NCBI GenBank assembly: GCA_018818835.1
Contig: JAHIRD010000145.1
Coordinates: forward strand, 1-64,000
Reading direction: 5' to 3'
DNA: 64,000 nucleotides
Origin: Pseudomonadota bacterium
Lineage (GTDB): Bacteria; Desulfobacterota; Desulfobacteria; Desulfobacterales; Desulfolunaceae
The notes beneath the pieces were generated by a model that had not been told where the DNA came from, did not search any database, and worked only from the letters and a program-made list of their open reading frames with translations. Both the position numbers and the translations under genes were made by a program. Shown here one piece after another: positions 17,546 through 26,128 of this stretch (position 1 is the first letter of the stretch; each line of letters opens with the position of its first letter).

Positions 17546-18484
17546 TCAACTCACCGAATAATACGATCCCAGGATATAGACCACAAAACATCCGATTAAA
17601 AAAACACCATGTCTTCGTCCCAGTGTTTTCCCACGAAACAAAAATACAGTCAGAATCAGAGACACAAAGATCATAAAGGGAAATTCAAATCCATTCAGGT
17701 CTGTTTCCACGATCATGGGGTTGATGATACCGACCATCCCCATGACCATGCAGATGTTAAACATGTTGCTGCCCACGACATTTCCAAGGGCAATGTCGCT
17801 TTCTTCTTTTTTTGCAGCCATAATTGAGGTGACAAGTTCAGGAAGGGACGTCCCCAGGGCAACAATGGATATTCCGATAAAGGTTTTGCTCACATTGAAA
17901 AACTCTGCAATGGAAACGGAATGATCCACAACAAGATGGGCACCTGCACAGAGAAAAACAATTGAAATGATGATCATCAGACTACTTTTACCGAGGCTGT
18001 CCTTTGGTTTTTCTATGATATCTTCAAAAGAAACATCCTCTTTAGCATTTGAAATGCCGTAAATCAAAAATAAAGCCAGCATGGACAAAAGCATGACACC
18101 GTCAGCAAATCCTATTACACCATCCATGCAGACAAGCCAGAAAGCCATTGAAGCCCCAAGCATGAATAAAACTTCACGGTTTACATTACCTTTATTAATG
18201 GCTATGGGTTTGACAAGTATGCTGGCACCCAGTACAAGGGCTATGTTGATGACGTTGCTCCCAAGAATATTTCCGATGGAAATACCATTTTCACCGGTCT
18301 GTGATGCAAAAAGGCTGACAAGGAATTCTGGGGAGGACGTTCCGAAAGCAACAATGGTCAGCCCGATTATGATGGGTTTAATGGCGTAGGCCACAGCAAT
18401 GGATGCCGATCCTGACACAAGCCATTCTGAGCCGAAAAAAAGCAGCAAAAGACCAAGACTTAAAAGAACAACGTGTAATAACAT
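17546..18484 (-). CDS. Ca2+/cation antiporter (CaCA family, YrbG-like)
   Basis: This inner membrane exchanger of 312 residues has about ten hydrophobic segments in two inverted halves, each with the alpha-repeat signature. Half one has AFGTSSPEFLVSLFA and GNILGSNVINIALVLG. Half two has ALGTSLPELVTSIMA and GNVVGSNMFNICMVMG. The acidic residues in both repeats, which bind Ca2+ and Na+ or H+, are present. Length and layout are typical of the prokaryotic family. The ion pair used cannot be fixed from sequence. Confidence 0.92.
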   Translation of the reverse strand: MLLHVVLLSLGLLLLFFGSEWLVSGSASIAVAYAIKPIIIGLTIVAFGTSSPEFLVSLFASQTGENGISIGNILGSNVINIALVLGASILVKPIAINKGNVNREVLFMLGASMAFWLVCMDGVIGFADGVMLLSMLALFLIYGISNAKEDVSFEDIIEKPKDSLGKSSLMIIISIVFLCAGAHLVVDHSVSIAEFFNVSKTFIGISIVALGTSLPELVTSIMAAKKEESDIALGNVVGSNMFNICMVMGMVGIINPMIVETDLNGFEFPFMIFVSLILTVFLFRGKTLGRRHGVFLIGCFVVYILGSYYSVS

Positions 18485-18791
18485 AAATGATCACCGGGAA
18501 AATGAAAAATGAAAAAACAGAGCCTTATTATCAATCCAAGGATGACGATAGTTATACTAAAAAATACAGGGATCTTATCCATGTGTAAAGACTTTAATGG
18601 CAAAGGGATCGTTTGCATGGTTTTAACCCTGGTGAATAATGGACCAGCTGATTGTTGCCAACTGGGCTTACATCTTCTTGAACCATGAAATATCGTTGAC
18701 AAATCTTTTCTCGCTAATATATTCTTTATGATCACATACGTTAATCTATAAAATTCCAAAGTTCATATCATACAAAAAGGAAATCAAATAC
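18485..18791. other. Divergent promoter region
   Basis: 307 bases between the exchanger (minus) and the FabH-like gene (plus). It should contain both promoters. No clear operator, hairpin or small gene was found. AAAGG at 18776-18780 is the likely ribosome site of the FabH-like gene. Confidence 0.45.
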
Positions 18792-19805
18792 ATGAAAAGA
18801 ACTGTCATAAAAAGCACAGGCCGCTTTATCCCATCACGGTTAGTCACCAATGAGGATCTTACTAAAATGATGGACACCACCGACGCCTGGATCAGAGAAC
18901 GAACCGGTATTGAACAACGATACTGGATTCCGGAGGGTGAGATTGTGGGGGCCTCGGACCTTGGGTTGGAAGCGTCAAAAATTGCCCTTGAACGAGCCGG
19001 ATGGACTGCCGAAGATCTGGATCTGATCATTTTTGCAACCTTAAGCCCCGATATTTTCTTTCCAGGACCAGGTTGCCTTTTACAGCACAAGCTGGGTCTT
19101 TCATCAACCCCCACCCTTGATATCCGTCAGCAGTGTACAGGTTTCCTCTATGGCCAGTCCATTGCCGATGCCTATATCCGAAGCGGTCTTGCCAATAAAA
19201 TTCTATTTGTCGGCTCAGAAGTCCACAGCACCGGACTGGACAAAACAACCCGTGGACGTGATGTGGCGGTGATCTTTGGAGACGGCGCAGCAGCCGTTTG
19301 TTTTGAAGGCATAGAAACCGACAAGAACACAGGAATTATTGCCTCGGTTCTCCATACAGCCGGTGAATTTGCAGAAAGTCTCATGTTGGAACTTCCCGCA
19401 TCGCGACTTCCGGAACGGGGTCTTTTAGATAACGAGGACGTGGCCCGTCTTTATCCCACCATGAATGGATCAAAAATATTCAAACTGGCATTGAGGCGTC
19501 TTCCTGAAGTAACCCATGAGGTTCTTGAAAAAGCCGGAATGACCCTTGATGATATCGATCTGTTTATCCCCCACCAGGCCAATCTTAGAATCAACGAGGC
19601 CTATCAGAAAACCATGAACATTCCCAATGAACGGATCTACAACAATATCCAGAAATATGGGAATACCACTGCGGCCACTATTCCCCTTGCCCTGGATGAA
19701 GTCATCGAAAAAAACATGATCGACACCCAAAAAAGCACACTGATGTTTGTTGCCTTGGGTGCGGGCCTGACCTGGGCGGCATCCATTTATAAATTTGGTG
19801 AATAG
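18792..19805 (+). CDS. 3-oxoacyl-ACP synthase III family protein (FabH-like)
   Basis: The 337-residue thiolase-fold protein has the FabH catalytic triad: Cys115 in RQQCTGFLYG, His261 in IPHQANLRI and Asn291 in KYGNTTAATI. FabH starts fatty acid synthesis by joining acetyl-CoA to malonyl-ACP. Close relatives make other C-C bonds, for example OleA-type or secondary-metabolite ketosynthases. It is not in a fab gene cluster: it is followed 13 bases later by a hexapeptide-repeat protein and then glmM, so its substrate is uncertain and no gene symbol is given. Confidence 0.85.
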   Translation: MKRTVIKSTGRFIPSRLVTNEDLTKMMDTTDAWIRERTGIEQRYWIPEGEIVGASDLGLEASKIALERAGWTAEDLDLIIFATLSPDIFFPGPGCLLQHKLGLSSTPTLDIRQQCTGFLYGQSIADAYIRSGLANKILFVGSEVHSTGLDKTTRGRDVAVIFGDGAAAVCFEGIETDKNTGIIASVLHTAGEFAESLMLELPASRLPERGLLDNEDVARLYPTMNGSKIFKLALRRLPEVTHEVLEKAGMTLDDIDLFIPHQANLRINEAYQKTMNIPNERIYNNIQKYGNTTAATIPLALDEVIEKNMIDTQKSTLMFVALGAGLTWAASIYKFGE

Positions 19806-19818
19806 GCCATTCTATTGA

Positions 19819-21069
19819 TTGGAAACGATGATGACACAAGAAAACAAGATAAGACATCTTTGTGAAAAAGGTGTTCTAATTCCTGTTCCTCAAAGCGTGG
19901 AAATTGGCGATGAGGTTAACCTTGACCGAATATCCGGACAAGGCGTGACCATACACAGCGGGTGCAGAATTTTTGGTGAAAATACGTTTATATCAAAGGG
20001 CTGCACCATTGGCCGTGAAGGCCCCGCAACCATTGACAACTGCTGGCTGGCACCTGAAGTGACCGTGGCGGGTGGATATGTTCAGGGCTCTGTTTTCCTC
20101 TCCAAATCACGGGTCGGATACGGTTCCCATGTTCGGACAGGATGCATTCTTGAAGAAGAAGCCAGTATTGCCCATTGTGTGGGAATCAAACAAACGATCC
20201 TGTTTCCCTTTGTCACCCTGGGCAGTCTGATCAATTTTTGCGACTGCCTCATGGCAGGGGGAACAAGCCGGAAAAACCACAGTGAAGTGGGCAGCTCATA
20301 CATCCATTTTAATTTTACCCCCAACCAGGACAAGGCCACACCGTCCCTCATGGGCGATGTGCCACGGGGTGTCATGCTCAATGCCGACCCCATCTTTCTG
20401 GGTGGCCAGGGAGGAATGGTTGGCCCCTTGAATCTGAATTTCGGAACAGTGATCGCCGCAGGAACCCTCCAGCGAAAAGATGAACTTCAAGAAAGCCGAC
20501 TTTTGTTTGGCGGGGGGCCCCTGAGTGCCGGAAACGTAAAGCACACGCCCGGAGTCTACCAGGGTGTGGGGCGTATCGTGAAACACAACATGACCTATAT
20601 TGCAAACCTGATTGCCTTGAAGAACTGGTATTCCCATGTGAGAACCCGATGCTTCAGTGAAAATTTTCCTGAAGAACTTGTTCATGGATTGAAGATAACC
20701 CTTGCCCTGGCTATTGATGAGAGAATCAAACGGCTGAAAAGCCTTTTTGAAAACGTATCGAAATCCTCGATCCGTCTTTTAGAAAAAGGTTCAGGACAGT
20801 CTCCCACCTTGCTCAAACAAAAAGAGTTTGTCCAAGCATGGGCTTCCGTCAACATAGGATTTGAACAAATCAACCATTCGGATTTATGCCAGATGGAACG
20901 GGACCAATTTCTTGCAGAATTTGACAGACAAAGAACTGACAAGGCAATGGACTACATTGATCAAATCAAAGGCCTGAACCAAAGGCAAATGTTATTGGGT
21001 ACAACCTGGCTTCAAGCCATTGTGGATCATATTCAGGATACGATGGTTAAGATTATCCCGGATGTTTAA
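19819..21069 (+). CDS. Left-handed beta-helix protein related to sugar-nucleotide transferases
   Basis: This 416-residue protein has hexapeptide-like repeats in residues 20-130 (for example GQGVTIHSGCRIFGENTFISKG and IGREGPATIDNCWLAPEVTVAGG) and again around 180-260, followed by a helical C-terminal region. It looks like the beta-helix part of GlmU or UDP-GlcNAc pyrophosphorylase relatives, but no N-terminal nucleotidyltransferase domain is present. Its position between the FabH-like gene and glmM suggests an amino-sugar or cell-envelope role. A second ATG at 19828 or 19831 could also be the start. The function is inferred only at fold level. Confidence 0.68.
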   Translation: METMMTQENKIRHLCEKGVLIPVPQSVEIGDEVNLDRISGQGVTIHSGCRIFGENTFISKGCTIGREGPATIDNCWLAPEVTVAGGYVQGSVFLSKSRVGYGSHVRTGCILEEEASIAHCVGIKQTILFPFVTLGSLINFCDCLMAGGTSRKNHSEVGSSYIHFNFTPNQDKATPSLMGDVPRGVMLNADPIFLGGQGGMVGPLNLNFGTVIAAGTLQRKDELQESRLLFGGGPLSAGNVKHTPGVYQGVGRIVKHNMTYIANLIALKNWYSHVRTRCFSENFPEELVHGLKITLALAIDERIKRLKSLFENVSKSSIRLLEKGSGQSPTLLKQKEFVQAWASVNIGFEQINHSDLCQMERDQFLAEFDRQRTDKAMDYIDQIKGLNQRQMLLGTTWLQAIVDHIQDTMVKIIPDV

Positions 21070-21113
21070 CACATAAACAGAATTATCAAATCGCATAGAC
21101 CTAAGGAAAAGGC

Positions 21114-22463
21114 ATGGGAATATTATTTGGAACAGACGGAATCAGGGCCAGGGCCAACACCCATCCCATGACCGCTGAAATCGCTTTAAAAACAGGCCGG
21201 GCCCTGGCCATGTTTTTCAATAAAAATAACCGTGGTAAAATCATCATCGGAAAAGACACCCGACTTTCAGGAGATATGTTTGAACATGCCCTGGCCGCAG
21301 GAGCATGCTCCATGGGAGTCGATGTGTACCTGGCAGGTGTGATTCCCACACCGGGCATTGCCTATCTTGCACGAACCCTCCCCGATGTGGTAGCCGGTGT
21401 GGTGATATCTGCATCCCACAACCCGTTCCAAGATAACGGGATCAAAATTTTCAAAGGAGATGGGTTTAAGCTGGATAATGAAACAGAAGCTCTCATCGAA
21501 AAAATAATTCTTGAAAACGATCAAGAAAAACACGCCATAACCATCCAGGAAACCGGCCGGATTTTTCAGCTTCCCCATGCCGCTTCGGATTACGCAGCAT
21601 TTATCAAAGACCTTGTTCCCGGGGTTGATTTTTCAGGAATTAAAGCGGTGATAGATTGTTCGAATGGGGCTTCCAGCCAGGTTGCACCGGCTTTGTTCAA
21701 AACAATGGGCCTGGATGTCACCACCTTATTCACGGATCCTGATGGGAAAAACATCAATCTGAATTGTGGATCAGAACACATCGAGACCATGGTTGAAAAA
21801 GTCATAGAAACCAATGCGGATATCGGACTTGCCTTTGACGGAGATGCAGACAGACTGATTGCTGTGGACCAAAAGGGCAGGGTGGTCACCGGCGATCAGA
21901 TCATCGCCATTTGCGCTGTCCATGAAAAAGAAAAAGGGAATTTGAAAAACAACACCGTGGTCACAACCGTCATGAGCAACATGGGCCTTGGTTCCTGCCT
22001 CAAAGAAAAGGGAATCAATCATATCATGTCCCAGGTGGGTGACCGTCACGTGATGATGGACATGGTCAAAGCAGGTGCCGTTGTTGGAGGAGAAGACTCG
22101 GGCCATATGATTTTCCTGAATCACCACACAACCGGTGACGGGATCATCAGCGCATTGATGCTTCTGGCCATCCTCAAAGGCACCGGGCGCTCCCTTGAAA
22201 ACCTGGCCAAGGTGATGACAGTGTATCCCCAGATGCTTGAAAATATTGATGTCACATCCAAACCCGACATCTCGACTGTCCCTGAAATCGTTCAGGTTAT
22301 AACCGAATCTGAAAAAGAACTGGAGGGCAGGGGACGGGTACTCGTGCGCTATTCCGGAACCCAGTCCCTGTGTCGCGTCATGGTGGAAGCCCCCAGTGTG
22401 GAAGAGACAAAAACCCATGTCAGGCGGATTGCCGATATGGTAAAAAAGACACTCGGTTCATAA
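21114..22463 (+). CDS. glmM: Phosphoglucosamine mutase
   Basis: GlmM interconverts glucosamine-6-phosphate and glucosamine-1-phosphate for UDP-GlcNAc, peptidoglycan and LPS synthesis. The 449-residue protein has the four-domain phosphohexomutase layout: FGTDGIR at the start, the catalytic phosphoserine loop ISASHNP (Ser101), the Mg2+ loop FDGDADR and the sugar-binding loop GGEDSGH. The C-terminal phosphate-binding loop reads RYSGTQSLCRV, where the family usually has RPSGTEPLIRV-type. The core motifs make a phosphohexosamine mutase likely. It ends at a strong terminator. Confidence 0.9.
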   Translation: MGILFGTDGIRARANTHPMTAEIALKTGRALAMFFNKNNRGKIIIGKDTRLSGDMFEHALAAGACSMGVDVYLAGVIPTPGIAYLARTLPDVVAGVVISASHNPFQDNGIKIFKGDGFKLDNETEALIEKIILENDQEKHAITIQETGRIFQLPHAASDYAAFIKDLVPGVDFSGIKAVIDCSNGASSQVAPALFKTMGLDVTTLFTDPDGKNINLNCGSEHIETMVEKVIETNADIGLAFDGDADRLIAVDQKGRVVTGDQIIAICAVHEKEKGNLKNNTVVTTVMSNMGLGSCLKEKGINHIMSQVGDRHVMMDMVKAGAVVGGEDSGHMIFLNHHTTGDGIISALMLLAILKGTGRSLENLAKVMTVYPQMLENIDVTSKPDISTVPEIVQVITESEKELEGRGRVLVRYSGTQSLCRVMVEAPSVEETKTHVRRIADMVKKTLGS

Positions 22464-22486
22464 ACCGAAGATCCGGTAAAGAATAA

Positions 22487-22525
22487 AAAAGGGTGAAAAC
22501 GGTCCATAACCATTTTCACCCTTTT
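22487..22525. terminator. Bidirectional terminator
   Basis: AAAAGGGTGAAAA (22487-22499) pairs perfectly with TTTTCACCCTTTT (22513-22525). It ends glmM on the plus strand, with a following T-rich run, and the BI-1 gene on the minus strand. Confidence 0.9.
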
Positions 22526-22558
22526 GTTTTTCACATATCTCGGAATTAAAGAGACTTA

Positions 22559-23263
22559 TCAGTCCCTGTCACCCAGAAGCCGCAAAAGCATCAGAAACAT
22601 ATTGATAAAATCAAGATAAAGAGCAAGCGCCCCCATAATTGCACCTTTCCGAATGGTCCCACCATCAAGGTCCGCCGGTTGGGAAAGTGCCATGTGCTTG
22701 ATTTTCTGGGTATCATACGCTGTCAGGCCAATAAATACAATCAAACCCACATAAGTAATAATCATTTCCATGGCACTGCTTCGTAAAAAGATGTTAACCA
22801 CAGACGCAATGATGACCCCGATAAGCCCCATGACCATAAAACTTCCCATGGATGTAAGATCACGCTTGGTGATCATCCCATAAACACTGCACGCTCCAAA
22901 CGTTGCAGAACAGACAAAGAAGGTGGAGAAAATGGACGCATGGGTGTAAATCAAAAAAATCGGCGCCAGAGTTGCCCCGTTCAGTGCTGCATAAAAAAGA
23001 AAAAGTGTCGTGGCTGTCCCAGCCGATAATTTACTGATACGGGCACTTAAATAAAAAACAAATCCCAACTCAGCGATAATCATACCAAAAAAGAGTATTT
23101 TGTTTCCCAGAATAATTCTTGAAAGGGTATCATTCGTGGCCACGGTATAAGCCAAAAGGCCTGTAATAGCGAGACCAATAGTCATCCAGTGAAACACATT
23201 CAGCACAAAGGCATTGACGTGAGCCTGGGTTCTTGATTGACTGACCGAACTTGTGTTAATCAT
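22559..23263 (-). CDS. Bax inhibitor-1 (YccA/YbhL) family membrane protein
   Basis: The 234-residue protein has seven hydrophobic segments and the BI-1 family signatures, with VFHWMTIGLAITGLLAY near the N-terminus and TAYDTQKIKHM plus GALALYLDFINMFLMLLRLLG at the C-terminus. Bacterial members are inner membrane proteins linked to pH-dependent Ca2+ leak (BsYetJ) or to FtsH control (YccA). The start is upstream of the long N-terminal polar stretch. A decayed copy of its last third lies at 23897-24050 (see that entry). Confidence 0.92.
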   Translation of the reverse strand: MINTSSVSQSRTQAHVNAFVLNVFHWMTIGLAITGLLAYTVATNDTLSRIILGNKILFFGMIIAELGFVFYLSARISKLSAGTATTLFLFYAALNGATLAPIFLIYTHASIFSTFFVCSATFGACSVYGMITKRDLTSMGSFMVMGLIGVIIASVVNIFLRSSAMEMIITYVGLIVFIGLTAYDTQKIKHMALSQPADLDGGTIRKGAIMGALALYLDFINMFLMLLRLLGDRD

Positions 23264-23398
23264 TATTCCTCCGAAATATTGTGTTGTTTGGGTTGTATTG
23301 AAATAAATTTATGAACGTTTTTATTGTAGTATCCATATTGGTTTCATATAAAATAACACATAAATTGATAAATTCAAGAAATACCGACGAAATATAAA

Positions 23399-23671
23399 AT
23401 GAAACAAGACGAAATATACCGCCACCTCAAAGACCTTGCCGAAAATCTGGGCATACGTTTTGCTGAAAAAAATTTCAGAAACGCCGGAATCCCCGTGAAC
23501 AGCGGTTTATGTAAAATTGAAGGCGTGTTTCATTTTTACATGGACAAACATAAAAGACCCCGCGAGAAAAACGAAATCCTTGCAAACACATTGTCACAAT
23601 TTCCCCTTGATGACATTTATATAATACCCGCCTTAAGAGAATTCATTGATCAACATAACGATCAGGGATGA
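23399..23671 (+). CDS. Small unknown protein
   Basis: This 90-residue soluble protein has balanced composition and a plausible alpha/beta pattern (DEIYRHLKDLAENLGIRFAE, then VNSGLCKIEGVFHFYMDK). No family is recognised. It ends with DDIYIIPALREFIDQHN. The frame is preceded by an AT-rich promoter-like stretch and its stop codon TGA overlaps the left terminal repeat at 23670-23688. It lies divergent to the BI-1 gene. Real gene likely, function unknown. Confidence 0.65.
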   Translation: MKQDEIYRHLKDLAENLGIRFAEKNFRNAGIPVNSGLCKIEGVFHFYMDKHKRPREKNEILANTLSQFPLDDIYIIPALREFIDQHNDQG

Positions 23672-23797
23672 TGGCGTCGTAAAAAATTTTATATATTGTT
23701 TTTGAAAGATGCCTCTCTGATGGCCATCCATTAATGAAACTCAAACCTTACCTAAAATCGGTTGCGGCATGGGATGAGTGTGTAGCGGTGTAAACAT

Positions 23798-23817
23798 GGG
23801 CACGGCGCGCCGTGCCC
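23798..23817. repeat. Perfect 20-bp GC-rich palindrome
   Basis: GGGCACGGCG followed directly by its reverse complement, then CTAC. It stands out strongly from the AT-rich surroundings. This style of palindrome is common as a dispersed intergenic repeat in many bacteria, and could be a REP-like unit brought in with the block. Confidence 0.8.
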
Positions 23818-23896
23818 CTACAAAATACGAATGTTTTTGCTCAATAGAAGGAGAGGGCAAATCAATAAAAACGTAAGCAAACAACCTATATCATGA

Positions 23897-24050
23897 ACCC
23901 AAAAGCCGCAAAAGCATCAGAAACATATTGATAAAATCGAGATAAGGAGCCAACGCACCCATAATTATACCTTTCCGTATTGTCCCACCATCAAGGTCTG
24001 CCGGTTGGAAAAGGGCCATGTCCTTTATTTTTTGGTATCTTACGCTATAA
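23897..24050 (-). pseudogene. Decayed copy of the 3' end of the BI-1 family gene
   Basis: Bases 23897-24050 align almost throughout with 22571-22725, the C-terminal part of the intact BI-1 gene in the same orientation. Read on the minus strand it encodes the same C-terminal residues up to an early stop (RLLGS-stop in place of RLLGDRD-stop). One base is missing near 24037-24040 relative to the gene, giving a frameshift. The rest of the gene is absent. It is a remnant of a duplication or of capture by the surrounding block. Confidence 0.88.
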
Positions 24051-24140
24051 ATTCATTAAACTCCGCCATATTCTACGTTTTGAGTGGACGCGGTGGACTT
24101 TGTGGACAATGGGTTTAAAAATATCATCTCAACGCCCCTT

Positions 24141-24275
24141 ACTTGAACTGCGAGGAATCAATTAACAGCTATAACGCTTATATTATACAAACTAAAATTT
24201 ACATAACTTGAACTGCGAGAACGGAATGGACTGCTTCAACGCTTATATTATGTAAACTAAAGTTTACATAATATA
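24141..24275. repeat. Two tandem 65-bp repeats with terminal hairpin
   Basis: Unit one (24141-24205) and unit two (24206-24270) both start ACTTGAACTGCGAG and end in a TTTACATA segment, with a diverged centre. In unit two the end is a perfect inverted repeat: 15-bp arms 24244-24258 and 24261-24275 around AA. It does not match the attC core-site consensus of integrons. The rest of 24276-24499 shows no gene. Confidence 0.75.
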
Positions 24276-24499
24276 CATTATCGGACGTTGTATTTGGGGT
24301 GAAGTGCTGTGGTTGTAAGGTTTGGTTTTACGAGGCATGTTGTGTTTTGAAAAGAACAAACACATCTTTGGTCCCACAAAAAAACAATCTTTCTGGGCAC
24401 AGAATTTTTTACGACGCCATCTGATTGATTATTTCAACATGTTTTCTCTTACATATTGAATGGTGCATGCATCTGTGCTAGATTATAAAGTTTCATAGG

Positions 24500-25894
24500 A
24501 TGTATGATAACGAAAGGCGGGGTCATTTGCATTGGCAGGAAAACAAAACACGGGCGATGATATACAGCGTTTCAGGTCTGACGTCTGAAATCAAGACCCA
24601 TCTTGAGGACAAATATCCCTTTGTCTGGATTCAGGGCGAGATATCCAATTTGAGCAGGCCGTCATCCGGTCATATGTATTTTACATTAAAGGATTCAAAG
24701 TCCCAGATATCTGCTGTTATCTTTAAGAACCTGGGTTATCACTTAAAATTTGCCCTTGAAAACGGTTTGCAGATCACGGGCCTGGCCCGATTGAGTGTGT
24801 ATGAACCCCGTGGAACCTATCAATTAATTTTTGAGCATTTGGAACCCAAAGGTGCTGGAGCCCTCCAGCTTGCCTTCGAACAACTCAAAGCACGACTGGC
24901 ACAGGAAGGTCTTTTTGACCAACGCCATAAAAAAAGTCTACCTTTTTTTCCTAACCGAATCAGTGTAATCACGTCCCCTTCCGGTGCTGTGATTCATGAT
25001 ATCATCCATGTTCTTGGCAGACGATTTCCCAACGTCATCCTTGAAATCGTTCCCGTGAAAGTCCAGGGTGAACATGCCGCGAATGAAATTGAAGCTGCCC
25101 TTTTAATCGTCAATCAAAGAAAAAATTCGGACCTTATTATTATTGCCCGTGGTGGAGGTTCACTGGAAGATCTTGCGCCATTTAATACAGAACGTCTGGC
25201 CCGGGCTGTTTTTTCTTCAGAAATCCCCGTTGTTTCAGCCGTGGGCCATGAAACCGACTTTACCATATGTGATTTTGTGGCTGATTTCAGAGCCCCTACC
25301 CCTTCAGCGGCAGCAGAGCAGGTGGTTCCGTTAAAACAGGACCTTGTTCAGCGGATAAACGGCCTGTCCCTCATGCTTAAAAACGGCATGAACAATCAGA
25401 TGACCCACAAAAAAAACATACTGGAACGTATCTGTAAAGCCATGGTGGACCCCAAACGAAAAGTGATTGATTTGCGGCTTTTAAATGATGATCTGACCCA
25501 ACGGCTTATTCGGGTCATTGGAAATAAAATGTCCCACCAACGATCCTCCATGGCCTGGAAAAAAGAAAAATTACTGATGGTCAGCCCACAGAATAGAATC
25601 AGTACCCATAAAAAGACCCTGGGTCTTTGGAAAGACAGTTTATTATCGTCAACCCGATATATCATGAATCGAAAGACCATGGACTTAAGAGAGCACCATG
25701 GTCGACTTCAGGCTCTGAACCCCTTGTCCATTTTGGATCGTGGTTACAGCATCACACGGACCATCCCAAATGAAGAAATTCTTAGGGCTTCAGATCGTGT
25801 ATCGTTGGGCCAGGAACTCGAAGTTATTTTATCCAAAGGCAGGCTGATCTGCAGCGTGAAAGGAATACCGGACAATGGCAAAGAAAAATTTTGA
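24500..25894 (+). CDS. xseA: Exodeoxyribonuclease VII large subunit
   Basis: With XseB it degrades single-stranded DNA from both ends. The protein (464 residues from the ATG at 24500) has an N-terminal OB-fold (VWIQGEISNLSRPSSGHMYFTLKD), then the catalytic region with FPNRISVITSPSGAVIHDI, ARGGGSLEDLAPFN, AVGHETDFTICDFVADFRAPTPSAAAE, and a helical C-terminus with LDRGYSIT. The start is uncertain: TTG at 24527 lies downstream of an AAAGG stretch and the ATG at 24557 matches many homologues. It overlaps xseB by 20 bases. Confidence 0.95.
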   Translation: MYDNERRGHLHWQENKTRAMIYSVSGLTSEIKTHLEDKYPFVWIQGEISNLSRPSSGHMYFTLKDSKSQISAVIFKNLGYHLKFALENGLQITGLARLSVYEPRGTYQLIFEHLEPKGAGALQLAFEQLKARLAQEGLFDQRHKKSLPFFPNRISVITSPSGAVIHDIIHVLGRRFPNVILEIVPVKVQGEHAANEIEAALLIVNQRKNSDLIIIARGGGSLEDLAPFNTERLARAVFSSEIPVVSAVGHETDFTICDFVADFRAPTPSAAAEQVVPLKQDLVQRINGLSLMLKNGMNNQMTHKKNILERICKAMVDPKRKVIDLRLLNDDLTQRLIRVIGNKMSHQRSSMAWKKEKLLMVSPQNRISTHKKTLGLWKDSLLSSTRYIMNRKTMDLREHHGRLQALNPLSILDRGYSITRTIPNEEILRASDRVSLGQELEVILSKGRLICSVKGIPDNGKEKF

Positions 25895-26105
25895 GCAATC
25901 CTTGGAACTGCTCGAAAAAATCGTATCAGAACTTGAATCAGGGGATCTTCCTCTGGAGGAATCCATCAAGAAGTTTGAAGAAGGGATGAAACTGTCCAAG
26001 TTATGTTCCCAGATTCTTGATGAAACTGAAAAGAAAATCGTGATGCTTGTCAAAGAAACTGACGGCAATATCTCGGAAGTTCCTTTCCAGGAGATTGAAC
26101 CCTGA
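25875..26105 (+). CDS. xseB: Exodeoxyribonuclease VII small subunit
   Basis: This 76-residue helical protein has the XseB signature FEQSLELLEKIVSELESGDLPLEES near the N-terminus and FEEGMKLSKLC. It binds the long helices of XseA in the exonuclease VII complex. The overlap with xseA suggests coupled translation. Size and order are typical. Confidence 0.95.
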   Translation: MAKKNFEQSLELLEKIVSELESGDLPLEESIKKFEEGMKLSKLCSQILDETEKKIVMLVKETDGNISEVPFQEIEP

Positions 26106-26128
26106 TACCATGAAACGATAAAACCACT

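Larger units (their letters stand above)
23670..24421. mobile_element. 752-bp block bounded by 19-bp inverted repeats
   Basis: GATGGCGTCGTAAAAAATT at 23670-23688 is exactly repeated in reverse complement at 24403-24421. The block between has no intact gene. It holds a 20-bp GC-rich palindrome (23798-23817), a decayed BI-1 gene fragment (23897-24050) and two tandem 65-bp repeats (24141-24270) ending in a 15-bp-arm hairpin. The ends look like those of a non-autonomous transposable element, but no obvious flanking target duplication is seen. The class is inference. Confidence 0.6.

Noticed and set aside
21771-22418. 215-codon minus-strand frame opposite glmM
   Set aside because: Shadow of a conserved gene; His/Gly/Phe-rich and without a family pattern.
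24141-24300. Possible integron attC site
   Set aside because: The repeats have paired arms and AACG/CGTT-like ends, but the RYYYAAC and GTTRRRY core boxes do not match, and no integrase is in the window.
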